A stretch of 64,000 nucleotides of DNA from Corbicula japonica. Its lineage: Eukaryota; Mollusca; Bivalvia; Venerida; Cyrenidae. Each line of letters begins with the position of its first letter. The stretch's first letter is position 1. Under the pieces are notes generated by a model. It was given only the letters and a program-made list of their open reading frames with translations. It did no database searches and had not been told where the DNA came from. Below, piece by piece: positions 11,974 through 26,900 of the stretch. Where the stretch lies: contig JAZAYU010000012.1 in NCBI GenBank assembly GCA_038501625.1, forward strand, positions 10,847,338-10,911,337. Direction: 5' to 3'. The translations under genes and the position numbers were made by a program.

Positions 11974-14900
11974 CTGAAATGAACAAAACAAAGTTTTTCA
12001 AGCCTAAAACTCTTAAATTTTTTAATACATTCAATTATTCAAGCGATTTTAGAAGAGCTAGTCGGAAACGACCAGATTCTCATTCTCGACGATTCGAAGA
12101 GTCAGAAATGAATCAAACAATATTATTAAATACCAAAGTACAATATAAATGGTGCTACCTCGCAGCCGGGGTGTGAGTCCCGATCAATCTTTACACGGGA
12201 AATTTTACCCCTCTCTCTTACCCACATCCCCTACACAGAGATGTTAAGTTTAACTTAGTTCGAGGTAAGAAACAACAAAACATATATATAAGTGGGAGTA
12301 CCACATCCATATAGACATAACTTAAAACGTTATACAAAAAATCTAGAACATTATAACGGAGGGATACCCACATCATTTCTGTGCACTTTAAACTCCTGAG
12401 AAGTGATTATTACAGGCGAGCTTGTTTTATCGCGGTTATAATGCCCATGATATATAAGAGTCAGTAACGTCAATTATTAATGAAAGGTCAACAACTGCAC
12501 AACTACAGCTATATTTATAGAATGAATTTAAATCTTCTACAATCGGTTTACAATAAATGTTCTCAGATGACGTGGCTTGTTATGTTTATAAGTAGACTTT
12601 TCAGATATTATGTTGAATAGCTTTCTAATAATGATATTGCCTCTACCTGGGAGGGAACCCGCACCGTCACGGCGACAGCGCCTAGCAAGAATAAGAACAC
12701 GTTTATACGTCCAACAAGCGCAAAGATAAACATAAGTTTTTGGCACCAATAATAGAGATGTTTGATTGCATGTACTCACAAAGTTAACTATGAGCTTTGA
12801 AATTCTCTTCTTCATTGTCTTAACTGACTGCACTATGTTGACATGGCCTCCTTCTATTTTTATTCTCTGAATTTCATTTAGTGCCACACACACTATCCCA
12901 CAGCGTGTGAATCCGTCACTAAAATGTGATTACATATTAAAAATTAAAAAAAATCCAAGATAATGAAAGAAAAAGTTCATCAAATTGAACAATGTAATAA
13001 CACGTTCGAACCGTAATTATTTAAGTTATCTAAAGTTTTTTCTGAATGCAAAAATTACGTTCATTGAAATCTGGAAGACTATTACAAAAAGGTGAAATAT
13101 GCATATCAGGTATTGCCACATTAAGAAAAACAGCCTCCCTACACAGCCAAAAAAGAGAGAGAGAGAGCATGGTTTATGGTTAATTAAATGATCAGCTTCA
13201 AAACAGAAACCACAAACAATTAACAATAAAAAAGAACCCGAAAGGTAACCGCCTTGGCATGGTCAGTGGCAAATCAAATTGCCACTGGGTTCTAGGTTTA
13301 ACCAACCTCACACTTGCCCCAACAGGTTCTCATATCAACACACATGTACAAGTTGTCTTGGTGAAAAAACTCCAACCCACTCAGCTCACCAATGTTGCAT
13401 GCAAAAGCACACACACATATAAAACATTAGAAGCTAATATCATTGCAAAGCCAAAGGGAAGAATAATCAATGATATTACAGAGACCAGAGCTCCTGGAGT
13501 CAAACAGCAAAAACACGATGATGGGGATAAAAGAAACATTCTTCTAGGTTCTTATAAAAGATTTCCCCATAAACCTTCATAAACTCTTAAATCCCTGCCA
13601 CCGTCAAGCAGGTATTCTACAAGCTCTAGAATAGCGCAAAAGCTGTTAAATAAATTTAGTTACTTGACTGTTGTTTAAACAAAACCGCATCATTATCCTA
13701 AAATTCAATTACGACCTAAAGCTTAAAATTATATTCAACTGCAAATAAATTATGTTCCCTACTAAAATTCGCTGTTACAATTAAAATTGATCGAAACACG
13801 TAATAGTTTTATTTTTATCATGATAATAATATTGTTACGTTTTTGTGTTAAACCAGCAATTTTGAGCACTAAAATAGACGATAGTTAATTTCGCAACTAT
13901 TCGCAAAAGCAGTACAAAAGTTTCGCAAGGCAAAAAAGATGACCTAAAGAAAGATCTTAAAAGTGCAATAGAATAGATTTGAATTAAATTGCAAATAAAA
14001 CACACGAAATCTAAGAAAATGATATAAAGATTTTATGGTCAACGAACATCACTACAAACATGAATAATTTACCGGTCACAGATGAGTACTGGTTGTGACT
14101 CAGTGACATGTGGTTGCCACACAAGAATTGCTTCGAGAAAATCTATGAAGGACTGCGTGTCCCCCGGAACTACATATCCGCCTTTCCATGCCGTGTATTC
14201 GAACTGTTTCACTGTGAACACATGATCCTCTTCCTAAATTTAAATTTTTTAAATAGGCATGACAAGCATAAAATAAAAAAATTTTTATCGGTCGATATTA
14301 GTAGCATCAAAATATTTCACTTGTGAACTTCGGAAAAATGGATTTTTTCTCGTGGCTAAGCTACTCGTGTAAAAGACAATGTAGAAATCAGGGAAAACGA
14401 TTTGGGAGGCCATTTGCAGTTAAAATCAGTAACAAAAGCAAATAATGTCCTCTCATTTTATATATTTTTTATGACACAGGTTCTTGTTCATTCATTTTCT
14501 TACACTTTTCAGCTAAGTGTTTTTACCTCTCTCTGCGATTGTTTGAACGTAAAAGTTCTCTCTGTGTGTCCTTTATTGATCTTCTCCTCTATTCTCTTTA
14601 CACTAAACTGTTGGCAACTGCTGTCATGCGCACCCAAATCACAGCTTGTCTGTTAAATATACGTTAATTAGGTCAACAATTATGTCATGCTAAATAAGCA
14701 GTGCGGTAGACCATAAACAATTAACCGATTTTCGTACTCTTAAAGATCTATATTTCATCGACTGGATTTCTTTCATAAGTGTTTGGCTCGTCATTTTACA
14801 GACTGACCTTATTGTTTCATTACATGTAATATTTTTCTGCTACATGTATTTTGAAAACTTTTTTCGAGAAAATGATATTAAAACAGAAGCATATCGAGGG

Positions 14901-17900
14901 CAGGGCTTGGCAAAAAGTATACACCTCCGCCAAACTCTAAAACTTCAAAATTATGTGAAAATACTTGTGAGCTAAACCTTCAACCTTTCTACTTTTTTGC
15001 TGTGTGCTAAGCTCAATGGACGTCGTAATTCATGATATGTATGATTCACCTCTTTTTTAAATGCTTTTATAAGTTAAACACTGATTCAACAAGATGCATC
15101 TCGATAATCTGTGATTAATTGTGGACGCTTTGCAAAATGAACAAGCAGTAAATAAATTCAGTTACTTTGTAACAAGAACTGGATCTTTCAGTTAGCATGA
15201 CGACTGTTTTTATGTTTAAATCATCTACCAGGGACCAGAATTCTTCTATCGTGCTTTTATCAGGAGACATGGCTACCACAAACGTATTTCGTGAAGAAAA
15301 GTTCTGAAAAAGCAAATATTACTTTTGTATACAACAAAATCTAAAACAATAAGTTTTTGTAAATCATTGAATCACCCGTGTTTCATACTTTAAAGAATTT
15401 ACGTGTCTGCATTGTATTTTACTGTTTGAATGAGCTTGTTTTTGTAAAATTAAACAGAGTGGTCTAACATTTGAAAGAACCATTAGTTAAACAATAAAAT
15501 AACTGTTTATTCAAGTTTTTACTGGCATGTTTTGTAGAACAAGTAAAATAATCTTACAGGAATCAAAGTTGCACGCAGTTGCTGTAAACATCTAGATCCT
15601 CGTGTTTTCAATTTAGGCTGGTATGCGTCGCCTTAAAGATTGTTTATTACTTTATATTATTATGCTGGTTTTACAGCATGCTAATGAAGATACAACTCGG
15701 TGTATTTTAATTTAAACAATTATGTATAAAATTATTACGGATAAAATCTACTTATTCAATTCTTGCCTCTTCATTGATACAAATCGTGACAGTCAGATAT
15801 CTAATAGATAGCAATAAACATATTCCAGAATTTAAATTTTAGTTAGAATATTGAAAAGCAACAAAACTTACTTTCTAAGGTGACCATCTTTATATTGGAA
15901 TATTCGGGAGCTTCGGCCTGCTCAGACTCTGTATCTTTTAGACTCTTTTGTATTAACTAAACGATTTAAATAAAAAAGTAGATCAACAGTAGAAAAACAA
16001 CCTGATTTAAGTATGTTTGATAATTGTGATTTATTTCCTTTTGACCGCTACCATTTGAATGAAACAACCGAGTAATTACTGAAGCGTTTTCAATTGTGAT
16101 AGTTCCAGGGCTGAAGGTTATAAAACTGAGATTGGTAACCAGTCTCAAATCTCAAGCATCCTATTCGCTGAAATGGCGACCAGCTATCATTTCAGTCAAT
16201 CAAATGCTTAAATTTGAGACTGGTTTCCATTCTTAGTTTTAAAACCTTGGGGCCTGATAAAAGTAAACAGTTTCTGCAAAGACTTCATAAAGACTTCATC
16301 AGCCAGCATAATGCATGCATTGTTACAATTCTCACATCGTTTTGAGGACTGTAGAAGACTCTAATTCTGACAGACTAAGTCTGTTTAGTTCTCCCGTGTT
16401 TCCATTGGCATTTGAAAAGTCAACTAACAACGTCGACGAGTAACGCGCTATGGCATATTTGCACAAAGGGTGATAAGAATTTAATTCTACCATTACTATA
16501 AACAATGTTCAAAATTTTATGCAAGTTTGGAATTTAAAAACATATCCATATCAATATCAACTGTGCTTTCATCATTACACGCTTTCCAAAGCAGTCAACT
16601 GAGTTTTTACTTAGTGTCGACATGTATAACTTTTAAAACCTAGAAAATATTAACATTTTTTCAAATCCCAAACTATAACTTGTTTTATAATGACAAACTT
16701 TAAGAAATAAACCTGTCTTCAAAAGGGAACCATGACAATAAAAGTATATTCAACCAAAACTTAAACAAACACCTACTCCAAAAATAATATCTAAAATAGT
16801 AACATGTGGATTTTGTAACAAAATATACGCTGCAATATGATAATTAGGCTGTCCTGTTTAAGATATCGTATTCGTTCAATCAAAGCACGGTTTTTTAATT
16901 CCTGGAGCTGAATAATAAAGGTTTATGTTACGCTGTTCATTGTAATAAATTAAAATACTTCTAACAAGAAATTCACCTTAGTTATAATTAATGATCTTCT
17001 TAAACAAACTAATCAGTACTGTTATCAGTAAAAAAAACCGTTACCGATGTGATGCAGTGATTGTTACGTATATCAGGGCTATCCGATCAACCTTTTTGGG
17101 GGGTTGTCCCGGTTAGCTCAATTGGTTGCTTCGCAGGAATTGCAGGGCTAGGCGCTGTCGCCGTGACGGTGCGGGTTCGCTCCCAGCTAGAGGCACTATC
17201 ATTTTTTATCACCACTTTCACCTTTTTAAAGAAGTTAAAACGAAGAACAATATAAGAACTGCTGCACCTACATTGTACTGAACTTCCAGTCGTGTTTTAG
17301 CTCCACCATCTTCCCGTTGCAGCAGTGACATGTACATTGACTCAAACTGAGAACTCCACACAAACTGTGTACCAAACGACAAGGCATCGGCCAAAACCTC
17401 GTGCAGGTATACATATTGAAACTGGGAAATATAAATAATCCTATCAGCAAAATAAAATAAACTATTGCACCTAAAAGATTAACCGAAATGACCTTAGGGA
17501 TATCCTTAATCATTTATTTTATAAACGGATTTATCCCAATGAAATTAATAGATGAAAAGGGAACTTTGAAAGCTACCGAACACGAAAAATATGACAATAT
17601 TGCAGGCTCGGTTTGATTGAACCTTTTACTAATGGAAATGTGCATATCCTACAACTTAAACTGTTACAAACCATTTAACAAAAATAATGCTCTGGTGTAT
17701 TTTACAAAAGCAATATTTGTTTAAAAGTTCAATCATCTATTAATTCTAATTTCACTTATCGGTTTTAAACACACCCAGAATTGCGGTATCTAGAAACAAG
17801 AAATATCTTTAAAAAAGATAAACGGCGTTGATGGAAAATATTTATATATACACGTATATAAGAAAGAAAGAAATACAGAGAGGCGAAGCAGACACAGTTT

Positions 17901-20900
17901 AGTTATTTTATTTTACTTGTTATAGCTGTTGACGAACCCTCCCTGCCTTCTTAGTATGACCTAGAGATTAAGCGACCGAATCATGACAACTCATAAATTC
18001 ATTGAAAGTGTCTTCCAAAAAAATGTTCAAGCTGTTGCAACAATTTCATACAGTGATAACAAGTCGATTAAAGAAGCAATGTCTTACATTAAGTCTTGAT
18101 CTACATTTATTCAGTTTCAATAAAATACCTCTTGTAGAGTTAGAACTCAATATGAATAAATGTCCTTGAAATTTAATAAAAATAAATAGAAACAGCTAGT
18201 TACAAGAGCGAAATCTACCAACTTTTACGTAAATTAACTTTAAAAAAGTGTCCGTCCTGAGTATTGAACCCGGGGCCTCGGCTTGAGAGGCGATAGTGTC
18301 ATCCACTACACTACAATGAACTTGTTTTTTTGTACTTGAAATTAACAATCAGTATCAAAGGAACTAGAAAGGAACCATTAAGAACTAGAAATATCTACAC
18401 TTCTCTTTCGTTTTACACTGTGTAAACTTGTATGCAAGTGTTTACCTGACACCCAAGAATATTCCATATAAAATTGTTTTTAAGCTATCAATACTGACTT
18501 AACTGGTTATTTAAATCGTAAATATGTTTTTTTCTCCAATACAACACCCACTAACAACCAATTAAAATAATCTATTTGATTTTTCCGCTGCATAATAATA
18601 AAAATCCCACTAGATACCTCTCCACCCTGCTAGATGCCTCTCTGGTGTAAATAGCTACCAATCGAAATAGTTTATTTCATTTTCCCTCTGCATAATAAGA
18701 GAATACGAGTATTATTTACAACATTTCATTGGTCGAAAAACTAGGTCAAAAGTGAGCTTAGACAGCTAACGCCGAAAAAAACTAAACGCTTTAAATTTAT
18801 TTAAACAAAGAACACGGGAAAAGTCGGTCATTTGAAAATACTCTTCTTAATAATTTAATATTGATTAAAAATTTTGTCAGAGGCAATATTATCTATAAAA
18901 TTGTTTATAATGTTTCTTTATACTTATAAAAACTAGAACAGTTTTAATTCACAAAGATTAAAAAAGAAACTTTAAAACCAATTCAACATGACAAATATAA
19001 AAATATTGCCGGCTTGGTTAGATTTAGCTGTAAATGGGCAGTGTATATAACTGCCCTCAAGCCCCGGGTTTAACATAGTTACATATTTACAGTACAAATT
19101 TTGATCCTTTAAAAGTGATGATGCGACATGTAACAGTAAGTGGCGTTTCGTACTAAGGTAAAATTGTCGGATTGTTCTAATAGAAAAAACAAATTAACCG
19201 AGCTAAAATAAAATAAAAATAAAGACAAGGAATCTAAGTGTATCTCAGCTCACGCTATAAGACGTAACAAAAAAACAGAAGGTATATCCTACAGCTAATT
19301 TAACAAAATAATCGTACCTGCATGCACTTACAAAGATGAAAAGATATAATGAACTTACCTTTGTCTGTACCATGTTCACTCTCTGTTCTCTTAATGTCTG
19401 GACTATTTGAAAGGGTCTAACACATCCCTCTTCCCTTGCCTGGTGAACTAAGTTATCAAGAGCGATAAATGTCCCTGTCCGTCCGATTCCAGCACTGTAG
19501 CAATGGAATATTATGTGCGTTAAAGCTCACATTTGTGAATGAAATATACAATTTGAAACGAAAATTTACATCATTGTCAGCGGCGAATAAGTCAACAAAA
19601 TCGCTGTCTCGTCATTAAAAAATCTAAAGTTAAAGAGGATTTCTATCAATTCTGCTGAACTGTTAGATAGTAGATTTTGCATAAAATTTAAAGGTTATAA
19701 GTTTCGTAGCTTTTGGAGCTTTTGATTGACATTGGTTTTTAAATAGATGAAAATGGAACTTTGAAAGCAAAAGACTGGTTTTGAAATAGATGAAAAGGAA
19801 ACTTTGAAAGCCAACGACATAAGTTTTGAAATAGATGAAAAGGGAACTTTCAAAGGCAACGACATTGGTTTCGAAACAGATGAAAATTGAACTTTGAAAG
19901 CCAACGAACACGAAAAAAATGAAAAAACTGCAGGCTCGGTTTGATCAAGCACTTTTTAGGAAGTAATGTGATATTAGGAATTTGGATAATTAAAGTTTTT
20001 ACAAAATGACTTGCACTGTTTCAAGTTGAAAACAATACTTCGATTCCATGTGGAGATATCAGAAATTCGATAGGAGGGATCAGAACACCGGTTAAGTGTT
20101 AACATATGATTAAAGCATTACATTACAAGTAAAAGTATGTATCCTTTATATAAGTACAATGTACCTGCAATGGACTACAATAGGACCCGCACTAGATTCT
20201 ACATCAGTCTGTACGGCTCTCCAGAACTTGACCAGGCACCAAGTACTGTCTGGCACGTCCTTGTCTGGCCAGGACTTGAAATGGTACTGACGTATTCTCC
20301 TTGGTGATTCGCCTTCCTATAGATTTAATCTTAGATGTATTAATGAAATACTGCACAATCATGCTTATCACAACATTGTTTAGATATACATTTATTTCAA
20401 TTTACAATTTCCATGAGAAACATTACACACATCGTGTATCTGTTATTTTATAGGCTTGTGGTCACTTTAAATATTAAAAATATCGCTAACTTCTTTAGAC
20501 TTTATTTATACAATTTAAAAAGTCAACCAACCCTCCACACATCAAGATGTCTGATGTCGAAGTCAAGATCAGTATCAAGTTGAACAACTCTAACGTTAAA
20601 GGATCCGTAAGAGCATTCTTCGTCTGGTGGCCAGTACTGTATACACTTGGTCTTAAAAACGACAGAAACATGTGCAAAAGTATCACTATTTCAACAAGTG
20701 TATATAGCATATCGAATAATGTATTGATGCAATCTGCCACAATGAGATAAAAGACGCTACTAGGAACAAAAACGGAAAATAAATATAACAAAACGAGGTT
20801 TGCATGCAAGACTGTTTAAACTTCTTGTTTTTTGCAATTAAGTTACCACAGTCTTGCGTGTAACCGCCGATTATTAATCTTACTATTTCAATAAGAAATA

Positions 20901-23900
20901 AAACACTATAAGCTGACAAATCCCCGTATATTTTTAATTCAATCTGCTAATATATACATTACAGCCAGTATAGTTGTAATTAAAATGATTCCATGTTATT
21001 ATAATAACTTTACTATTGAAGAAATAATATAAAATGTAAAATTACCGCCCCTTGTTCTACCAAGTTGGTTAGCATGACAATTTTGTCGGTGTTGAGTTGC
21101 CAAACCATTCTCCAGAAATCATCAATCATTTCTTTTGTCGGCCCTTCAAAAGCAATATACTTAGCGGTTGAAAGAACACAAAGCTAATCTTGTACGATCA
21201 ACGTATTTGTCAATATTTACTTTTTCGTTATTATTAATTATTGTGTGCATCAGAAACATAAAACAGATAGAATGATAAATGATTCAAAAATATTGACAAA
21301 CGTTATTTCTTACCTTGAGATGCGACAAATTTCCTAATCTTGTTGAAACCCTGAAATTGTAACATTTGCCTTGTTAGATTAGAGCTGATTTCTGTTGTCT
21401 GTTGTGAAATCAATAAAATTTGTAAAAATTCGTAATATCTTTAGATCTAGCCTGCTGTTAGTGTTTATTCAAACATCGGACTGTCTGAACAGTGCGTAAT
21501 CAGTAGTATTTTAGGTGCATACGTGCATAAGGTAAGCATGCATAAGAGATTTATTATTTCACTGTTTAGAAGTGTTAAGCTAGACCGGTAATCTATCCTG
21601 GTGAACGCTATCCTGATTCAGCAATCCCGTTCTTCATACATCTTTTACTTTAAGGGTGATTGTCATTATCACCAACGACTTGTAGTTAACTTTGATAATC
21701 AAATCTTGCCGTCTTAAGACTTACATATTATAAGTTTTCGAACTCTCTCCCCCCCGACTTCCCCGACACGCACACACGTTTTTGTAAGGGTAAAGTGAGA
21801 TGGGAATGAGCTATCCAGCCAGCTTACACATTCTTTACTAGCATGTCAATGATGTTAATCCAATAAAACCACATTGTACATTTTTTGTTTAAATACAGAC
21901 AGGCAAATGGTTCATACGTTAATAACATCATTCTTCCTCTCAATAAAAACCAGTAGAACTTCACCAACTACATTCATCACATTTTTATTTATTTTATTTA
22001 GTAATTTTAGTTTTGTACTGGCATTGGCAGTCCTTAGATTTAATGATAATTGTGATGATTGTATTATTTTCATCACATTTTTATTTATTTTATTTAGTAA
22101 TTTTAGTTTTGTACTGGCACTGGCAATCCTTAGATTAAATGGTAATTTTGATGATTGTATTAGAAGTTTGCTTAAAAAATAACTTAGGCAAATACGAACA
22201 TCAATGTAGCTTGCATTAACGTAGTCAGTTCCCTTGTTATTTTTCTCCTCTAATATAACACGTGAATGATCATCTGAAACCAAATATTGTTGTTGTCTTA
22301 AGAAATATAATGTAGTCTGTAAAAATGAAACTCTTAACATTATGATGCAGATACGCTTAACACAGTACATTTATATTACTTATGTACATTGTATATTAAA
22401 TATAATTATAGGTTATTATACATTTTACTGTACAATACGGGAACATATTTGGACTCGTACACAGCTTGAAAAGTCATATTGGACGAGCCGAAAGGCTCGT
22501 CCAATATGACTTTTCAAGCTGTGTACGAGTCCAAATATATTCCGTATTGTACAGTTAAATGTATAATAACCTTATTATTATATATCTTTAGTGCACATGT
22601 ACCCAACCGTCCAATATGAAATTAATATATATTTTTGGATCCAATACGGGAATATATTGGACGATCATGTGGTACAAATGCTGGTTGTTTAGTGCACATG
22701 TACCCAACCGTCCAATATGAAATTAATATATTTTTTTTGGATCCAATACGGGAATATATTGGACGGTCACGTGGTACAAATGCAGATTGTCGATTGGTTA
22801 CATTTATTAGATATATAATAATTATTCTTATATACACATTGGAAGAATTTATATAAATTTTTTATATATTTCTACATGAATGAAAATATCTTGTTTCGAT
22901 ACAAATATACTAAGACCGTTCTTTAAAACACGAACTTAAGATGTGATACGAAGTAAATTTTTCATTCAGCAGCTTGCAATTTAAAATAAACGTGCATGCT
23001 CATAAATAATATTTAGTAGCATCATAACTTACAGGCATACATTTGCTTGTATCTTGTTTTGCCCCTATTGTCTAAGTGCTCAGCAGCCGTGCAAGGGTAA
23101 ATGAGTCCACTAGGTAGTTTCTGTGGTGTTAATAAAAAACTTTTTATTCACTAATACATAAACAAAACATAATTTTCAAAACTGAATGAGAATTATCGGT
23201 AAAGAAAAAAATACACTTTTCGTCAAACAATGCAGAATGGTTCTTTTAAATTTAGAACTTATATTTATTGCATAACCTTTAAAACAAATAAGAAATATGA
23301 TGTTTTGTCTTTTTTCTTAAGACTTTCTGATAACTTCAATTTTCACTATTCCATGTAGGATAGGTTGTAGCAAAATTCATCATCTCGTGAAATTCATTTA
23401 ATAATTTCAATGTATCAATCTGCATAATTCACTTATAGCGCTAATATTTATTTCAAATGGTATTGCCAATACTAGATATTGTTACCGTATCGTGCGGCGA
23501 TAGCGCCCAGTAATGAAAATCCGAAAAAGATACGATTGAGCTAGCCGGTACAACTGATAAAAGAGAAAACACTAAAGAGTAGCAATGCGCACAGCTTAAG
23601 AATTTGTTATCTAGTATTTTTAAATACTGAGAAAATAATGCCGCCATCCAAAGAATCATAGGGATCATTCAAATATGATTTCGCACAATGAACATTGATC
23701 AAAATGTGAATTATTACTGCAGAGATAAGTAGATCAATTTATTAATGAAGGAGGGGAAATCACGTAACTTTCTTGGATTAAGTTAAAATGATGAAATATT
23801 CAACTTAATTACAACAATTTAATACATAGTTTTAAAATGGACATCCTAAGTTGGTCAACCTATATATTTATTGATGAACATCATAAGTTGGTCAATCTAT

Positions 23901-26900
23901 ATATGTATTGGTATGAAAAGTTTACTCTTTGATTTACTTGACATGTAAAGGATTACATTATGCTTCCAAGATTTTGATCTTTATTTATACATAATGTGCA
24001 TACATTTGTATCATTTACCTTAAATTCCGCAAATAGCTGTTCACAATCGTTTTTAGTTTTGTCTTGAATGTAATCCCAAAGCTCATGTATTCGAATACCA
24101 GGAACTTTTGTAAAGTCGTAATAACCACCTTCATCATCTCTGACTTCTCCTTTAGCTTCAATACCCTTGAGATTGTTAACACTTGTCTCTGAAAGAATAC
24201 AGTAAATATACATAGACTAAGCTATCTATTCGATCCAAACAGACTCTTCGGAAATTGTGGATAAAATAGAAGAAACGGAACTTTGAAAAAAATGAAAACG
24301 ACATATATGAAAATATTGCAAGCTCGGTTTGATTGAACCTGTTCATGGGCATTAATACGTTGTGTAGTTTTATAACATGTGTTTTTCATTGCCTATAATG
24401 AATTTAGTGGTGTACGTTTTTGTGCTTAGAGGTGAATAGGGTTTACCTGTGTAAGTAGAACTAAGATTTCCAGACACTCTTTCTTGTCTCGTTTGTTGTT
24501 GTCTAAGTGCTCTATCCAAATTGGATAATGGCCTTGTTGACTGTTGTTCATCCAGTTCCCTTAATAGAAGGTAATTTAAAGGTCAAACGTTATAATTAAT
24601 TGTGTTTTTTTTTTCAAATTCCAGGGAGAAATTAACCAAGACTGTATCATAATTATTATACATAATAAATTGTTTTGTCATCAAATCAAAGAACTCACGA
24701 TTTATATCGCTTGTACCAAAACACTCCTACACCAGCAGCAACGGCAACCACAATGAAAGCAGCAAATGAAACACTAGCCGCCACAGCGAAATCAGAACTA
24801 TCTTGACTTGATGCTTCTACAAGTTGTTCTAAAATATAAGCATAATAAAGTCAACTCTTGTCAACTTTTCTATTTGGAACAATTGCATTGCCCTTTCCTT
24901 GCATCAGGCATTTTGTATTGTAACTGTCACAAGTATATCACAAGCAATCAGTTTAGAACTATAAAATGGGACTGTCAAGCGGACAGTTCCTGAAAAAGAA
25001 TATGACTTCGGACATGAAACAGGTCCAATTTTATTTAACAAAACATTAGTTAAACTATATATAAATAAAAACATAACTTATACATTTGTTATACTAAATG
25101 GTAAACCTAAAGCGAATTAAAGTAATCAAAATAAACAGGATATCGTTTATAGAACGATGTTATAGATAAGTGTCGATTCAAACAAATTTCATTTATCCGA
25201 TTTCGTGAAAACATGTGATGTATTTAATCAAGCACACAATGCTGGAAGATCTCAAAAGCCATATGTACTTACTTCTGTCACATGCATGCCCTGTCCATTC
25301 CGGATTACACAGACCTATTTCACATGTACCGTTTATATGATGGCAGTTCGATCCATTGATGCAGTGGCATTCAGATTGACAACCAGCACCGAAAGTTCTA
25401 GCACTACATTCTAATATAATATTTAATAAAAATTTCTTAGCCTTGAACATGATTAACTTTCGCGTTCATCGTTTTGTTTTATTACACATTGAATTGAGCT
25501 TCGGATTATTGCCTTTATTTACTTTGCATGCTCTGGTATCAGAAAGAGTTTAATTCCTCCTTTTTTACGCTTGACATAACCTTTTGCTTTTTTAATGAAT
25601 TTGTAGCAAAACTATCGTGTTGATGTGTGTTTGGTGTTAGTTCACCATGACAATTCTTGCTTGTTTGTTAATATGAGAACCTATTGTGCAACTGAACATT
25701 CCAATGCGGGAAAAAATAAATAAGTTTGTCATTTTGTTCTTTTTGAAATGGATTATAGTTTAAACCTATTCTCTCTTTTATGAAAATGGATAATCCTGGT
25801 ATACATATTTCGCCTTTTTTCTGAATCGAAAACTTACCGAAACAATCCATTATTAAAAATTAAGATTTAGCTGGAACAATACATCTTAAAAGATGTATTG
25901 TTATACGTTAAATAAATCATTTTTTACATTTTTGAATATTTCAACTGTAAAAACTGTTTAAGTCGCTTGGACATTCATTAGTACGGTGATATTCACATTT
26001 ATCACATTCAAGAATGTTTTATAATAATTTATTATTGTTGAATGGTTATGTCAGGAATATTTGGCAATATAAATTTAACCAATGGTTACCCAAAGATATG
26101 GAAATAACGGCTATAAGAACATTATACGAAACACATAATATTACCTTTATCACAAGCCAGACCTGTCCAACCTTTGTCACACTCGGGAACGTCACATGTA
26201 CCATTTATATGATTGCAGGGAGTGCCGTTGATACAGTGACATGTTTGATTACATTGAAATCCAAAGGATGTTGAAACGCATTCTAAATGGAAAATAGAAG
26301 ATATTTTCTTCTCTTTGCTGATTAAAACTTTAAAAGACAAATCGGAGAAAAAATAAAATACTTGAAATTTGTAATGTAACAGCCACAATCTATGTGAACA
26401 TAGCCTAAAATGACAATTATTTGTGCATTAATTAAAAATAGCAAGCTGTTAAAAAATAAAAAAAACAGTGTCGAACTATGTTATTAAAATGTAAACTTTA
26501 CAGATCAGTGTCGAAGTTTTTCAAATGTAATTAGAATACATGTGCTTGATATTTTAAATGATATATCAGGAGCTGTAAAGTGTTAAACTGTATTTGCAAA
26601 TATCCCACGCTCTGATGTAAACGCTTCTTAAAACAAAATCAAAAAGTCAAAGTTAATAAAATATTCTAAACAGAAGTTAATCCAACATTTTTCATGTTCG
26701 ATCAACTAAATGGTAGAATTAAACTGAATATCGTTCATAGAAACATGTATGTATAATAGATTATTGTCAATTGAAAAAGATTTCATTGATCTACTTTTGT
26801 TCATTGATGTGCTTTTCCGTTGTAATGGAGAGAATAACAGCTTGAAAAGGGCACATGTACTTACTACTATCACATGCATGCCCTGTCCATCCTGAACTAC

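Noticed and set aside
18240..18330. Functional tRNA-Glu
   Set aside because: Arms have mismatches and the ends do not pair. Called a tRNA-like repeat instead.
19663..19952. 82-85 codon minus-strand ORFs with repeated SSIFIYFKT
   Set aside because: They translate the amplified head of a dispersed non-coding repeat.
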